DNA from: Lacimicrobium sp. SS2-24
GTDB lineage: Bacteria > Pseudomonadota > Gammaproteobacteria > Enterobacterales > Alteromonadaceae
Length of the DNA stretch: 64,000 nt
Direction of reading: 5' to 3'
Assembly: GCF_002201535.1 (NCBI RefSeq)
Contig: NZ_NIWW01000010.1
Location: 78,838 to 142,837, forward strand
Within the stretch, counting starts at the first letter, position 1. Each line of letters begins with the position of its first letter. Below are positions 28,138 through 37,408 of the stretch, one piece after another. The position numbers were made by a program, and so were the translations under genes. The notes beneath the pieces are model-generated. The model was not told where the DNA came from. It saw nothing but the letters and a program-made list of their open reading frames with translations, and ran no database searches.

Positions 28138-28899
28138 TTAGTCCCCCTGCCTGAGTTTAACGCCGTCGGTAAGTTGCTGATCCGAGGGCAGTAGCGCCTC
28201 AACCACATAAAACGGAATCAGTGACTGCGCACTGGCTACCACAGCTTTGGATTGCATTCCCAGAATGCGGGCATTGACCAGATATCCGCCCTGGTGTTTC
28301 GCCATGGTACCGGTCAGCACATATTCAAGCGGCGCCTTTTCTTTCAGTTCAAGGTAATCCCGTGACAGAATAAAATCTCCCTGCTCAGTCACACGAATAT
28401 ATTCTGTGGATTTATAATCGATGACCGGGATACGGAATTTATGCAGTTCATGGATAAAAGACTCTGCCAGCTGATACCCCAGCAGATTGGTCTGCTGCAG
28501 ATCGGAGTCGAGCAGCGCGAAGTGCGTAATACCCACCGGCGTTTTATCAGACAGGTACTCCATATTGGAAATCAGGTCCTGGGTCATATTCTGCACGTAG
28601 TCGCCGACATGTTTTACCAGGGGTTTACTCTGATATAGGGTGCCCCGATTGGCATAGCCACCGCTGATCGCACCAAAAGCGTCGGCACCCGGATGATTTT
28701 CCCGCACAAACATCGCTGCCGCAGGATCCGCTTCGACACGCTCTGTGCCCTCCGGTCCTTCATAGCCACGGATGTTCACCTGATGGGCAGGCTCCGTATT
28801 GAGTGATTCAGTATCAGAGGTTGTTTCTGCGCTTTGAAACCAGCTGGCGCAACCGGATAACAGTGCGGTTCCCGCACAAAGGACTAACAGTCTTTTCAT
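28138..28899 (-). CDS. FlgO-domain lipoprotein (second gene of the triplet)
   Basis: Lipoprotein of 253 residues, signal peptide MKRLLVLCAGTALLSGC with lipobox LSGC. The FlgO domain begins near residue 100 (VQNMTQDLISNM) and continues through GYQLAESFIHELHKFRIPVIDYK, EYVLTGTMAKH and GYLVNARILGMQSKAVVASAQ to the end. A Ser/Thr/Glu-rich linker of about 50 residues follows the lipid anchor. The ATG at 28897-28899 is 8 bases from GGAG. An ATG two codons upstream, overlapping the previous stop as TAATG, is also possible. It is a paralogue of the genes on both sides. Confidence 0.82.
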   Translation of the reverse strand: MKRLLVLCAGTALLSGCASWFQSAETTSDTESLNTEPAHQVNIRGYEGPEGTERVEADPAAAMFVRENHPGADAFGAISGGYANRGTLYQSKPLVKHVGDYVQNMTQDLISNMEYLSDKTPVGITHFALLDSDLQQTNLLGYQLAESFIHELHKFRIPVIDYKSTEYIRVTEQGDFILSRDYLELKEKAPLEYVLTGTMAKHQGGYLVNARILGMQSKAVVASAQSLIPFYVVEALLPSDQQLTDGVKLRQGD

Positions 28900-28904
28900 C
28901 TTCA

Positions 28905-29492
28905 TTACTCCAAAGCATCCTGGCGATACAGCATGCCATTGCGGGTGGTGACCTTCTGTTCACGCCAGAACAGATTATCAGGAAAAAACTTGGTTGCCGC
29001 TGCCACAACGGCTTTGTTGTCCACCTGAATAATCCGGGCATTAACGATGGCCCCGGATGCCTGCTCTACGATTGTCCCACTAATATAAAAATCGACCCGT
29101 TGTGTCGCCGCCAGATCGTCCACATTGCGGGACAGCACCCGATCGGCCTGGGTCTCTATAATAATATCGTTCGTGACCTTAAAGTCTTGAGGAATATAAC
29201 CACGGCGGCTGGCCTCAGAAATCATGCCCTGTTCAAGCTGATGACCGAGCAACATCAATGGATGTTGCTGTTCAGGCTGGTACTTCAGCGTAGCGACGGG
29301 CACAAAGGTGGCAACGGCATAACTGTAGTTATGACCGGCGGCATACTTTGCCTCAAAATTCTCAAACAGCTCTTCAGCCAGTTCGTAGGTATGCCACTCA
29401 ATATTTCCCAGCTCATCCACCGGTGGCACAGGTGGCGATGAACTGCATGCCAGCAAGGTGAGGCATAACATGACAATACTCAGTTGTTTCAT
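28905..29492 (-). CDS. FlgO-domain lipoprotein (first gene of the triplet)
   Basis: Lipoprotein of 195 residues, signal peptide MKQLSIVMLCLTLLAC with lipobox LLAC. It is the shortest of the three, with almost no linker. The FlgO core shows YELAEELFENFEAKYAAG, GHQLEQGMISEASRRGYI, DFYISGTIVEQASGAIVNA and VDNKAVVAAATKF. A longer in-frame start would place an unusual 19-residue extension before the signal peptide. The ATG at 29490-29492 has GGAA 8 bases upstream and is preferred. The region up to glgC (170 bases) should carry divergent promoters. Confidence 0.8.
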   Translation of the reverse strand: MKQLSIVMLCLTLLACSSSPPVPPVDELGNIEWHTYELAEELFENFEAKYAAGHNYSYAVATFVPVATLKYQPEQQHPLMLLGHQLEQGMISEASRRGYIPQDFKVTNDIIIETQADRVLSRNVDDLAATQRVDFYISGTIVEQASGAIVNARIIQVDNKAVVAAATKFFPDNLFWREQKVTTRNGMLYRQDALE

Positions 29493-29661
29493 ATCACAGG
29501 TTCCGACTGTAGGATGATTCCTGTTGAGATACTGCAATAAATACACCAAGTTGGCTGAAAAGCTGCATTCTTAGTTTCACGATTGTTGTACTTGCCCATG
29601 GGTCTTTTTGCTGATAGTTGTAGTGATGCCATTTGATATCCGCTGCAAAAGGAACGCCAAG

Positions 29662-30933
29662 ATGCCAGACAATAATCAACGTTTTATCAGCCGTCTCACC
29701 CGTGACACCTATGCTCTGATCCTCGCCGGAGGTAAGGGCTCGAGATTACATGAATTGACGGAATGGCGGGCCAAGCCCTCTGTGCATTTTGGCGGAAAGT
29801 TCCGCATCATCGATTTTCCCCTGTCCAACTGCATCAACTCAGGGATTAAAAAAATTGGCGTCGCCACACAGTACAAAGCCCACTCTCTGATTAAACACCT
29901 GATGCGTGGCTGGTCCCATTTAAATACCAATATGGGCGAATTTGTGGATGTATTGCCGGCCTCGCAACGTACCTCGGAAGCCTGGTACGAAGGGACGGCT
30001 GATGCGATTTTTCAGAATCTGGATATTATCCGGGCTCAGGCTCCCAAATACATATTGGTATTATCAGGCGACCACATCTATAAGATGGACTATGGTCAGA
30101 TGCTGGCCAAACATGTGGAATCCGGCGCAGACATGACAGTGTCCTGCATGGAAGTGCCCATCGAAGAAGCGGCTGGCGCTTTTGGAGTTATGACAGTAGA
30201 TGAGCAATTTCGCATTCGCCGTTTCGATGAAAAGCCGGCCAACCCCACGCCATTACCCAATGATCCGACTCAGACACTGGCCTCCATGGGAAATTATGTG
30301 TTCAATACCGAATTTCTCATTGAGCAACTGATTAAAGATGCTAATAACCCGGATTCGGAACACGATTTCGGCAAAAACATCATTCCCTCTATCATCGAGA
30401 AATGCCAGGTGCACGCCTTCCCCTTCAGGGATGCTTCAGGTAAGCGCGCATACTGGCGCGATGTGGGAACGCTGGACTCTTTCTGGGAAGCCAATATGGA
30501 ACTGATCTCCGTTGTACCGGAATTAAACCTGTATGACGACAACTGGCCCATCATGACCTATCAGGTTCAACAACCACCTGCCAAGTTTGTGATTAATGAG
30601 GAACAACGGGTAGGCATGGCGACAGACTCCATGGTGTCAGGGGGCTGTGTGATCTCCGGCGCCCGCTTGAATCGTTCTCTGCTGTTTTCTGACGTTAATA
30701 TCCATTCTTATTCTCTGGTGGAGGATTCGGTGATCCTGCCAGAGGTGGATATAGGACGACACTGTCATATTCGCAAGGCCATTATTGATCGCGGCACGCA
30801 TGTGCCCCCGAATACGCAAATTGGCATTAATCGTGATGAGGACCTGGCCAGAGGGTTCAGGGTCACCAATAAAGGGGTGACTCTGGTAACGGCGGAAATG
30901 CTGGGGCAATCCTTACACCGGATTACCGTGTGA
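29662..30933 (+). CDS. glgC: glucose-1-phosphate adenylyltransferase
   Basis: Makes ADP-glucose from ATP and glucose-1-phosphate for glycogen synthesis, 423 residues, the usual length. The nucleotide-binding N-terminus [20 protein letters not shown] is followed by [20 protein letters not shown]; later motifs are [14 protein letters not shown] and [18 protein letters not shown]. The C-terminal left-handed beta-helix contains [13 protein letters not shown]. An in-frame ATG 18 codons upstream is possible, but AAGGA precedes the ATG at 29662 by about 10 bases. No glgA, glgB, glgP or glgX is adjacent. A terminator follows immediately. Confidence 0.95.
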   Translation: MPDNNQRFISRLTRDTYALILAGGKGSRLHELTEWRAKPSVHFGGKFRIIDFPLSNCINSGIKKIGVATQYKAHSLIKHLMRGWSHLNTNMGEFVDVLPASQRTSEAWYEGTADAIFQNLDIIRAQAPKYILVLSGDHIYKMDYGQMLAKHVESGADMTVSCMEVPIEEAAGAFGVMTVDEQFRIRRFDEKPANPTPLPNDPTQTLASMGNYVFNTEFLIEQLIKDANNPDSEHDFGKNIIPSIIEKCQVHAFPFRDASGKRAYWRDVGTLDSFWEANMELISVVPELNLYDDNWPIMTYQVQQPPAKFVINEEQRVGMATDSMVSGGCVISGARLNRSLLFSDVNIHSYSLVEDSVILPEVDIGRHCHIRKAIIDRGTHVPPNTQIGINRDEDLARGFRVTNKGVTLVTAEMLGQSLHRITV

Positions 30934-30942
30934 CCGACACCT

Positions 30943-30973
30943 GGCGGTGGCCTGTGACAGGTTACCGCCTTTA
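30943..30973 (+). terminator. intrinsic terminator of glgC
   Basis: 12-bp stem pairing 30943-30954 with 30958-30969, a three-base TGA loop and two G-U pairs in the plus-strand RNA, followed by TTTAGTT. It lies 9 bases after the glgC stop and reaches the stop codon of yfcL on the other strand. Confidence 0.75.
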
Positions 30974-31249
30974 GTTAACAGACAAAGACTGCCATAGTGC
31001 CAGGACCTGCTGCTGATCATCCGGTTCCAGTTCATTGTTATCAAACGCCTGCTGCAGGCTTTCGCGTACCCCCTGATCCAGAGCTTCCTTACTGTAGATC
31101 CCCATATTCAGGGCCCGCGACACCATGAGGTCAAAGTGGCCATTGAGGTAACTTGAAACAAACAACTCCTGCTCATCCCCTTGCGCAACGGTCTGATGGA
31201 AGTGTACTTCAATGGATTCTACGTAATCGATAAATTGCTGTTCAGTCAT
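30971..31249 (-). CDS. yfcL: YfcL family protein
   Basis: Small helical protein of 92 residues, acidic, no signal or membrane segment. The pattern ELFVSSYLNGHFDLMVSRAL in the middle and DQQQVLALWQSL at the end fits the YfcL family. AAGG lies 9 bases before the ATG at 31247-31249; a longer in-frame start has no such site. Function unknown. Location agrees: in E. coli yfcL, yfcM (epmC), aroC, prmB and smrB lie together, and the same set is seen here with a kinase-like gene added. Confidence 0.82.
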   Translation of the reverse strand: MTEQQFIDYVESIEVHFHQTVAQGDEQELFVSSYLNGHFDLMVSRALNMGIYSKEALDQGVRESLQQAFDNNELEPDDQQQVLALWQSLSVN

Positions 31250-31268
31250 CGAGTCTGCCTTGGAATGT

Positions 31269-32384
31269 TTATTGAGGGATCTGAACCGGATAAAGGACCT
31301 GATCATGATAACCGGTGATAACCGGCATCAGACCGCAGAGTTCCTGATCTAAATGCGGATCGCCGGTATCCACCAGCAAGGGTCTGCCATTCAGCGCATT
31401 AAGTTTAGATTTTGTCGCCACCAGCAGAATATTATTGCGGCCAATCGCCCGGATGACCTCAGGGCTAAGCTGCTGGTTACCGCGTCCAAAGATATGGCCT
31501 TGTCCACCTATCAGGGTAATCACCAGTTTTGCGGGCTTGTCACGGATGGCCTGCAGACACTGATTCGCTGTCACATCCTCTGCCAGCAACTGCTGATGCT
31601 GCACCAGATCAACACCCAGCAACGTATTGCTCAGTCCCATTGAGGCCATGATTTCTGCCACTGTGGAGCCTGAGCCCATGACAAAAATTTCATCGTCCAT
31701 TAGCTCAATCACATGAGCGGCAATATCATCCAGTACCAGCTCTTCAGACTCTCGCCCACCCATTTTGACTGACTGCACGTACTGCAGCTCTGCAGGCACC
31801 TGCATTTCACCGAATCGCTGTGCTCTGACCACCCCTTCTCTGAAACCTTTCTCATCAATATCCATCACATCTGCAGCGTGCAGACTCACCAGTTCCCCTT
31901 TAACCAGTTTTTCCACAACGCGACCCGCTGCCTTTGGTGTGACCGAGTACACGCCCGAGTGAATTTTACAGCCGGCGGGGATCCCCAAAACAGGCAGCGT
32001 CTCATCCACGACGGAACAAATATTGCGAGCGGTACCATCGCCACCGGCAAATAGCAGCAGGTCCACCTCCTGCTTGATCAGTTCGCGGGCTGTTTGCTCA
32101 GTATCTTCGGGTTCACTCTGCGCGGGCGGCTGGAAACAGACTTGCGTGGAAAACCCCATCTGCCTGGCCAAATCTTCTCCCATCGCCCCCCCAGCGGTAT
32201 AAACGGTAATGTCCGCCTGATAGGGAATCAGCAACGCCAGGGCCTGCGCTGCGCGCTCCGGTGCCAGCTGTTTTGCACCCATGTCCAGCGCCTGTTGCCG
32301 GATCTCAGCACCATCACTGCCTTTTAGCGCCAGCGCTCCGCCAATGCCAGCATAGGGGTTAATGATCAGTCCCAGTTTAAACAT
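31269..32384 (-). CDS. ATP-NAD kinase family protein
   Basis: 371-residue protein with the diacylglycerol/NAD-kinase superfamily fold. The first strand is LGLIINPYAGIGG, and the nucleotide-binding loop LLLFAGGDGTARNICSVV carries the GGDGT motif of NAD kinases. KIHSGVYSVTPKAAG is the second conserved block. It is longer and only distantly related to the canonical NAD kinase NadK (about 290 residues), so the substrate is not certain. The start ATG at 32382-32384 overlaps the epmC stop by 8 bases. Position between yfcL and epmC is common in Vibrio and Shewanella relatives, to my knowledge. Confidence 0.78.
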   Translation of the reverse strand: MFKLGLIINPYAGIGGALALKGSDGAEIRQQALDMGAKQLAPERAAQALALLIPYQADITVYTAGGAMGEDLARQMGFSTQVCFQPPAQSEPEDTEQTARELIKQEVDLLLFAGGDGTARNICSVVDETLPVLGIPAGCKIHSGVYSVTPKAAGRVVEKLVKGELVSLHAADVMDIDEKGFREGVVRAQRFGEMQVPAELQYVQSVKMGGRESEELVLDDIAAHVIELMDDEIFVMGSGSTVAEIMASMGLSNTLLGVDLVQHQQLLAEDVTANQCLQAIRDKPAKLVITLIGGQGHIFGRGNQQLSPEVIRAIGRNNILLVATKSKLNALNGRPLLVDTGDPHLDQELCGLMPVITGYHDQVLYPVQIPQ

Positions 32385-32925
32385 CAGTGCAGACCTCTTG
32401 ATGGGCCCCAACCAATGTCAGCGATGGCGTCTTATAAAACTCCTGCAGGACACGGATAAATTGCTGCGCCCGGGCTGGAAATCCGTGCTTCAGATAGTTG
32501 TTCAACTGAGCCTGGACATTACGGGTAAACCCCTCCCGATCGGGCTCAGCCCCATCCAGATTATCGGTACTGACCCTGAACGTCTTTGCAGCAGCGAGGC
32601 AAAAGGCCCATTCAATTGCCTGGGGTTTGATCTCTACCTGTTCAAAGGCTGCCTGCTGGCTGGCATCACGACCATCAGGACAATACCAGTAACCATAATC
32701 CTGAAGCTGGCGACGACGGCTGCCGGCCAGACACCAATGGGCAATTTCATGTAAAGCGCTGGCGTAAAAACCGTGAGCAAAAACGATCCGGTGATAGGGA
32801 CAATGATCATCTGCTGGCAGATAAACAGGCTCATCGGTACCCTTAATCAGCCTGGTGTTGTAACTACCCGCAAACTGACCATCAAACAATTGAATCAGAT
32901 CCTGATAATGATGTGTCATTTCCAC
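32377..32925 (-). CDS. epmC: elongation factor P hydroxylase EpmC
   Basis: Hydroxylates the beta-lysyl-lysine of EF-P, 182 residues. The metal site is HEIAH (59-63, HExxH) within FAHGFYASALHEIAHWCLAG, followed by GYWYCPDGRDASQQAAFE. The protein starts at GTG (32923-32925) with AAGG about 6 bases upstream, giving MEMTHHYQDL. From memory, E. coli EpmC also has THHY beginning at residue 4, which supports this start over the ATG two codons later. EpmA and EpmB, which attach beta-lysine, are not in the window. Confidence 0.92.
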   Translation of the reverse strand: MEMTHHYQDLIQLFDGQFAGSYNTRLIKGTDEPVYLPADDHCPYHRIVFAHGFYASALHEIAHWCLAGSRRRQLQDYGYWYCPDGRDASQQAAFEQVEIKPQAIEWAFCLAAAKTFRVSTDNLDGAEPDREGFTRNVQAQLNNYLKHGFPARAQQFIRVLQEFYKTPSLTLVGAHQEVCTDV

Positions 32926-33138
32926 GTACCGCCTTACCTCTTAACGGTTTGCACGAAAGTGCTGCATTGAGTTGTCACGGATGAATAATGGGAGTAACAA
33001 AGGCGGCATTGTAACCGCGCGCGCACTGCGGCTCAACAACAGCTCAAGTCTGCACAGGCCCTGAGCTTACCAGCTAAGACAATATCAGGCCTGAAACGAC
33101 GCCGTTTTAAGGTTGCGATACCTTTCCAGTGCTGAGTG

Positions 33139-34236
33139 TCAGCATGATGCCGGTAGTACCGGTGTGATACTGCTGACATCCGCATTTTGCCCACGGTGAC
33201 GCAGGAAGTGATCCATCAGCACCAACGCCAGCATGGCCTCAGCAATGGGTACCGCCCGGATACCAACACAGGGATCGTGGCGCCCTTTTGTCACCACCTC
33301 CGTTGAATACCCGTGAATGTCCACTGACTCACCCGGCACGCTGATACTGGATGTCGGTTTCAAAGCCAGGTGCGCGACAATATCCTGGCCACTGGAAATG
33401 CCTCCGAGCACGCCGCCGCTGCGATTGGATCTGAATCCTTGTGGGGACATGGCATCACGGTGTTCACTGCCTTTTTGATTTACCACCGCAAAGCCGTCAC
33501 CGATTTCGACTCCTTTAACTGCGTTAATGCCCATCATCGCGTAGGCAATGTCCGCATCTAAACGGTCAAATACCGGCTCACCCAGTCCCACCGGCACACC
33601 AGTGGCGACCACTGACACTTTGGCGCCAATAGAATCACCGGACTTCTTTAAATCCCGCATATACGCGTCCAGTTCATCCAGTTTCGAGGCCTGGGCACAG
33701 AAAAACGCATTGTCATTGGTAATGGATAAATCTTCTGGCGCCAGACTAATCGGCCCCAGCTGAGAAAGGTAACCACAAATCTCAATACCCAGGCGATCTC
33801 TCAGGTACTTTTTGGCAATGGCACCCGCCGCGACCCGGATGGCGGTCTCACGCGCACTGGAACGCCCACCACCGCGGTAATCACGCAGGCCATACTTTTG
33901 TTGATAGGTATAGTCAGCATGACCAGGACGAAAGGTATCCTTAATCTTGGAATAGTCTTTTGAGCGCTGGTCGGTGTTTTCAATGATCAAACCAATTGAC
34001 GTACCCGTGGTTTTACCCTCAAACACCCCGGAAAGGATCCTGACTTCATCCGCCTCGCGCCGAGCAGTGGTATAGCGTGATGTACCGGGTTTTCGCCGGT
34101 CCAGATCCACCTGCAGATCCGCTTCGCTGATCTCTAGCCCCGGCGGACAGCCGTCCACCACACCGCCAATGGCTATACCGTGACTTTCACCAAAGGTGGT
34201 GACCGTAAAAAGCTTTCCAAAATGATTACCGGCCAT
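33139..34236 (-). CDS. aroC: chorismate synthase
   Basis: Last step of the shikimate pathway: EPSP to chorismate, using reduced FMN. It has 365 residues. The three family signatures are [18 protein letters not shown] (near residues 15-32), [19 protein letters not shown] (about 125-143) and [15 protein letters not shown] (about 280-294). It is 27 bases downstream of prmB in the same direction, and 213 bases upstream of epmC, so epmC probably has its own promoter. Confidence 0.97.
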   Translation of the reverse strand: MAGNHFGKLFTVTTFGESHGIAIGGVVDGCPPGLEISEADLQVDLDRRKPGTSRYTTARREADEVRILSGVFEGKTTGTSIGLIIENTDQRSKDYSKIKDTFRPGHADYTYQQKYGLRDYRGGGRSSARETAIRVAAGAIAKKYLRDRLGIEICGYLSQLGPISLAPEDLSITNDNAFFCAQASKLDELDAYMRDLKKSGDSIGAKVSVVATGVPVGLGEPVFDRLDADIAYAMMGINAVKGVEIGDGFAVVNQKGSEHRDAMSPQGFRSNRSGGVLGGISSGQDIVAHLALKPTSSISVPGESVDIHGYSTEVVTKGRHDPCVGIRAVPIAEAMLALVLMDHFLRHRGQNADVSSITPVLPASC

Positions 34237-34263
34237 AATTCCCGTCTATCTATACTGAATAAT

Positions 34264-35193
34264 TTATTGTTTACCGAGCCAGGCTTTTAAGTCTCGGTTA
34301 CTGATGGCAAAAATCCCATGTCCACCCTGCTCAAAGTCTATCCACACCAGGGGTAAATCAGGATATTGCTGCTCAACGTGCACCATGGAATTACCGACTT
34401 CCACAAACATCCAACCGCGCTCACTCATAAAGTCAGGGCCTTTTTTAAGTAAATCGTGCACCAGGTCCAGACCATCATCACCGGCGGCCAGCCCTAACTC
34501 CGGCTCATGGTGAAATTCCTCTGGCAGATCCGCCATGTCCTCAGCATCCACATAGGGTGGATTAGCAATGATGAGGTCGTAACACTGACCACTGAGGTTT
34601 TCAAACAAATCCGACTGAATGGGAAAGACCCGGGTGCTGAGATCATGTTCCTGGATGTTGATCTCCGCTACCGCCAGGGCGTCGGCACTGATATCAACGG
34701 CATCCACTTCTGCCTCACTGAACGCCATTGCGGCAGCGATAGCAATACACCCACTTCCGGTACACATATCGAGTACGGTGTCGGGTTCGAAATCCATGTA
34801 CGGCGCGAAATGCCCCTGAATCAGCTCTGCAAAGGGTGAGCGCGGTACCAAAACGCGTTCATCCACATAGAAAGGCAAGCCGGCAAACCAGGCCTGATGG
34901 GTCAGATAAGCCAGAGGAAGGCGCTCATTTACACGTCGCTGAGCCAGCATGACAATATGCTTTTTCTCTGCCTGCGTCAGTCTTGCCGCAAACAAATCCT
35001 GGGGGCTGTCATGGGGCAGATGCACACTCTGCAACACCAGGCTCACCGCTTCATCCCAGGGATTGTCCGTGCCGTGGCCAAAATACAATCCGGCCTGATT
35101 AAACTGAGTTGCACACCAACGCATCAAATCCAGCATGCTGTGCAGATCATTGACTGCCTGCTCCGCCAATTCCTGTTCAGTTACGCCTTGCAT
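34264..35193 (-). CDS. prmB: 50S ribosomal protein uL3 glutamine N5-methyltransferase PrmB
   Basis: SAM-dependent methyltransferase that modifies a glutamine of ribosomal protein L3, 309 residues. The SAM-binding motif is LDMCTGSGCIAIAAA and the catalytic NPPY is in IIANPPYVDAEDM. The helical N-terminal domain has SLVLQSVHLPHDSPQDLF. Adjacent to aroC on one side and divergent from smrB on the other, the same arrangement as in E. coli, which separates it from the PrmC paralogue (linked to prfA). Confidence 0.95.
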   Translation of the reverse strand: MQGVTEQELAEQAVNDLHSMLDLMRWCATQFNQAGLYFGHGTDNPWDEAVSLVLQSVHLPHDSPQDLFAARLTQAEKKHIVMLAQRRVNERLPLAYLTHQAWFAGLPFYVDERVLVPRSPFAELIQGHFAPYMDFEPDTVLDMCTGSGCIAIAAAMAFSEAEVDAVDISADALAVAEINIQEHDLSTRVFPIQSDLFENLSGQCYDLIIANPPYVDAEDMADLPEEFHHEPELGLAAGDDGLDLVHDLLKKGPDFMSERGWMFVEVGNSMVHVEQQYPDLPLVWIDFEQGGHGIFAISNRDLKAWLGKQ

Positions 35194-35248
35194 TCAAATA
35201 CCTGCGATTTTGTTATCATGGTGAGAAGTTTACCCAAAAGTATTGCTC

Positions 35249-35803
35249 ATGCCGAGAAAGCCGCCACTGGCCGACGAAGACATCCATCTGTTTCGCCGCG
35301 AAATAGGTCAGGTAAAGCCCATAAAGCAGGACAAAATACAGCCTCTGCCCCCTACCAGCAAGAAAAAAACCCTAGAGGTTAGATCAAATCGTGCTAAACA
35401 AAACCGGGGATCAGACCGCGATGCCCGTCAGGCAGCAGCCAGTTTCCAGTTCTCAGATGGATTTGAGGCCTGGTTTGATCCCAACCTTCCGGTTAAGTAT
35501 GTCAAACCCGGCGTGGATAACCATGAAGTAAAGCGGCTACGCCGGGGAGATTACCCGCCGGATTTGATCCTCGATTTACATGGGCTGAAACGGGAAGAAG
35601 CGAAACTGGAAATCGCAGCACTGCTACACACAGCACGCAGGCAGCATTGCAGTTGTGTTTGTATCGTTCATGGTCTGGGTGGGCATGTACTAAAACGCCA
35701 CGTCCCGAACTGGCTGATTCAACATCCGGATGTACTGGCATTTCATCAGGCGACATTAGAATGGGGCGGCAATGGCGCCTTACTGGTATTACTGCAAACT
35801 TAA
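35249..35803 (+). CDS. smrB: Smr-domain endonuclease SmrB (ribosome rescue factor)
   Basis: SmrB cleaves mRNA at collided ribosomes. It has 184 residues: a basic N-terminus of about 70 residues, then an Smr domain with LDLHGLKREEAKLEI (about 110-124) carrying the DLHG motif and CVCIVHGLGGHVLKRHV (about 140-156) carrying the HG-x-G motif. The ATG at 35249 is used; a TTG two codons before it is in frame. It is divergent from prmB with about 55 bases between starts. Confidence 0.92.
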   Translation: MPRKPPLADEDIHLFRREIGQVKPIKQDKIQPLPPTSKKKTLEVRSNRAKQNRGSDRDARQAAASFQFSDGFEAWFDPNLPVKYVKPGVDNHEVKRLRRGDYPPDLILDLHGLKREEAKLEIAALLHTARRQHCSCVCIVHGLGGHVLKRHVPNWLIQHPDVLAFHQATLEWGGNGALLVLLQT

Positions 35804-35864
35804 TAAGTGGTCAGTATTCAGGGCCCAGTTGTCAGCTGAAAACGGATGAATGAAAACTTCCAGC

Positions 35865-37265
35865 TCAGTATTCGTCTGCAATGGCCGGGCCGGCATAATT
35901 GTCAAAACGGGAGAAATGCCCCTGGAATGTTAATCGTGCAGTACCGATGGGACCGTTACGCTGCTTACCAATAATAATCTCTGCAATGCCTTTTTCCTGA
36001 CTGTTCTCATGATAAACCTCATCACGATAAATAAACATGATCAGGTCGGCGTCCTGCTCGATTGAGCCTGATTCCCTCAAGTCAGAGTTCACCGGTCTTT
36101 TATCGGCCCGCTGCTCCAGACTTCGGTTAAGCTGAGACAGGGCTACCACAGGCACATTCAGCTCTTTTGCAAGGGACTTCAATGAGCGCGAAATCTCTGC
36201 AATCTCCAGTGTGCGGTTTTCACTTAATCCTGGCACCTGCATCAACTGCAGATAATCCACCATGATCATGGAAATCCCCCCGCGCTCACGGGCCAGCTTC
36301 CGTGCACGGGTGCGTACTTCCATAGGCGTCAGCCCCGACGCATCGTCAATAAACAGGTTATCTTTTTCTTTGAGCATTGCCATGGTGTTGGAAATGCGTG
36401 CCCAGTCTTCATCATCCAGCTGGGCGGTTCGAATTTTGGTCTGATCGACACGGCTCAACGACGCTAGGATACGCATCATCAGCTGTTCTGCCGGCATTTC
36501 CAGACTAAACACCAGTACCGGCTTGTCTTCCAGCAACATGGCATTTTCACACAGGTTCATGGCAAAGGTGGTCTTTCCCATGGACGGACGGGCAGCAACA
36601 ATAATCAGGTCGGAGGGCTGTAAACCGCTGGTCTTTTTGTCCAGATCTTTAAAACCAGTGGATACGCCGGTCACTTCCTTTCCGGATTTGAGCAAGGCTT
36701 CGAGGCGATCCACGGTATGGGTCATGACCGTTTCAATGTCCTGCGGCCCTTCATTATTCCCTGAACGCTGCTCGGCAATTTCAAACACCCGGCTTTCCGC
36801 CATATCCAGCACATCGCCACTGGTACGGCCTTCAGGATTGTAACCCGACTCGGCAATTTCGTGGGCCACGCCAATCAGTTCGCGCAGGATGGCGCGCTCC
36901 TTGATGATCTTGGCATAAGCCACCACATTGGCCGCACTGGGGGTGTTTTTAGCTAGCTCGCCGAGATAGGCAAAGCCCCCGGCCGTTTCCAGCTCATCCT
37001 GTTGTTCGAGCAAATCGGAAACAGTCACCAGATCCACAGGCTGAGTGTCTGACAATAATTTAAGGATGGCTTTAAAGATGGTCTGATGGGCACGGTTATA
37101 AAAATCTCTTTCGAGCAATATTTCCGCCACTTTATCCCAGCAGTCCGGTGCAATCAGCATGCTGCCAATGACAGACTGTTCCGCTTCCATGGAGTGTGGC
37201 GGAATCTTTAGCTTTTCGACCTTACTGTCACGCTCTTTATGAGAGACCACTTTCACGGTATGCAT
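35865..37265 (-). CDS. dnaB: replicative DNA helicase DnaB
   Basis: Hexameric replication fork helicase, 466 residues. The N-terminal domain begins about residue 18 (LKIPPHSMEAEQSVIGSML), and the RecA-like domain has Walker A ARPSMGKT (225-232), Walker B MIMVDYLQLMQ and the motif ESGSIEQDADLIMFI. No intein is present. GAGGA touches the annotated ATG, too close for good initiation, so GTG codon 4 or 6 could be the true start. It has no rplI or alr neighbour as in E. coli and is probably monocistronic. Confidence 0.95.
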   Translation of the reverse strand: MHTVKVVSHKERDSKVEKLKIPPHSMEAEQSVIGSMLIAPDCWDKVAEILLERDFYNRAHQTIFKAILKLLSDTQPVDLVTVSDLLEQQDELETAGGFAYLGELAKNTPSAANVVAYAKIIKERAILRELIGVAHEIAESGYNPEGRTSGDVLDMAESRVFEIAEQRSGNNEGPQDIETVMTHTVDRLEALLKSGKEVTGVSTGFKDLDKKTSGLQPSDLIIVAARPSMGKTTFAMNLCENAMLLEDKPVLVFSLEMPAEQLMMRILASLSRVDQTKIRTAQLDDEDWARISNTMAMLKEKDNLFIDDASGLTPMEVRTRARKLARERGGISMIMVDYLQLMQVPGLSENRTLEIAEISRSLKSLAKELNVPVVALSQLNRSLEQRADKRPVNSDLRESGSIEQDADLIMFIYRDEVYHENSQEKGIAEIIIGKQRNGPIGTARLTFQGHFSRFDNYAGPAIADEY

Positions 37266-37360
37266 TCCTCAAAACAACAGGGGGATATTATGCGTGAATC
37301 GGTCAGGAGGTTAAAGCACATTAGTCATCACTATGATGCAGGCTATTGTTAATTCGGGAT

Positions 37361-37388
37361 AAAAAAGAGCCACCTGAAAGAGGTGGCT
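37361..37388 (-). terminator. intrinsic terminator of the ECF sigma / DUF4097 operon
   Basis: Perfect 8-bp stem AGCCACCT (37368-37375) with AGGTGGCT (37381-37388) and a 5-base loop. On the minus strand it is followed by a C and six U (complement of 37361-37366), 20 bases after the DUF4097 stop. Confidence 0.9.
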
Positions 37389-37408
37389 GGCGATAACATT
37401 ATTCGTCT

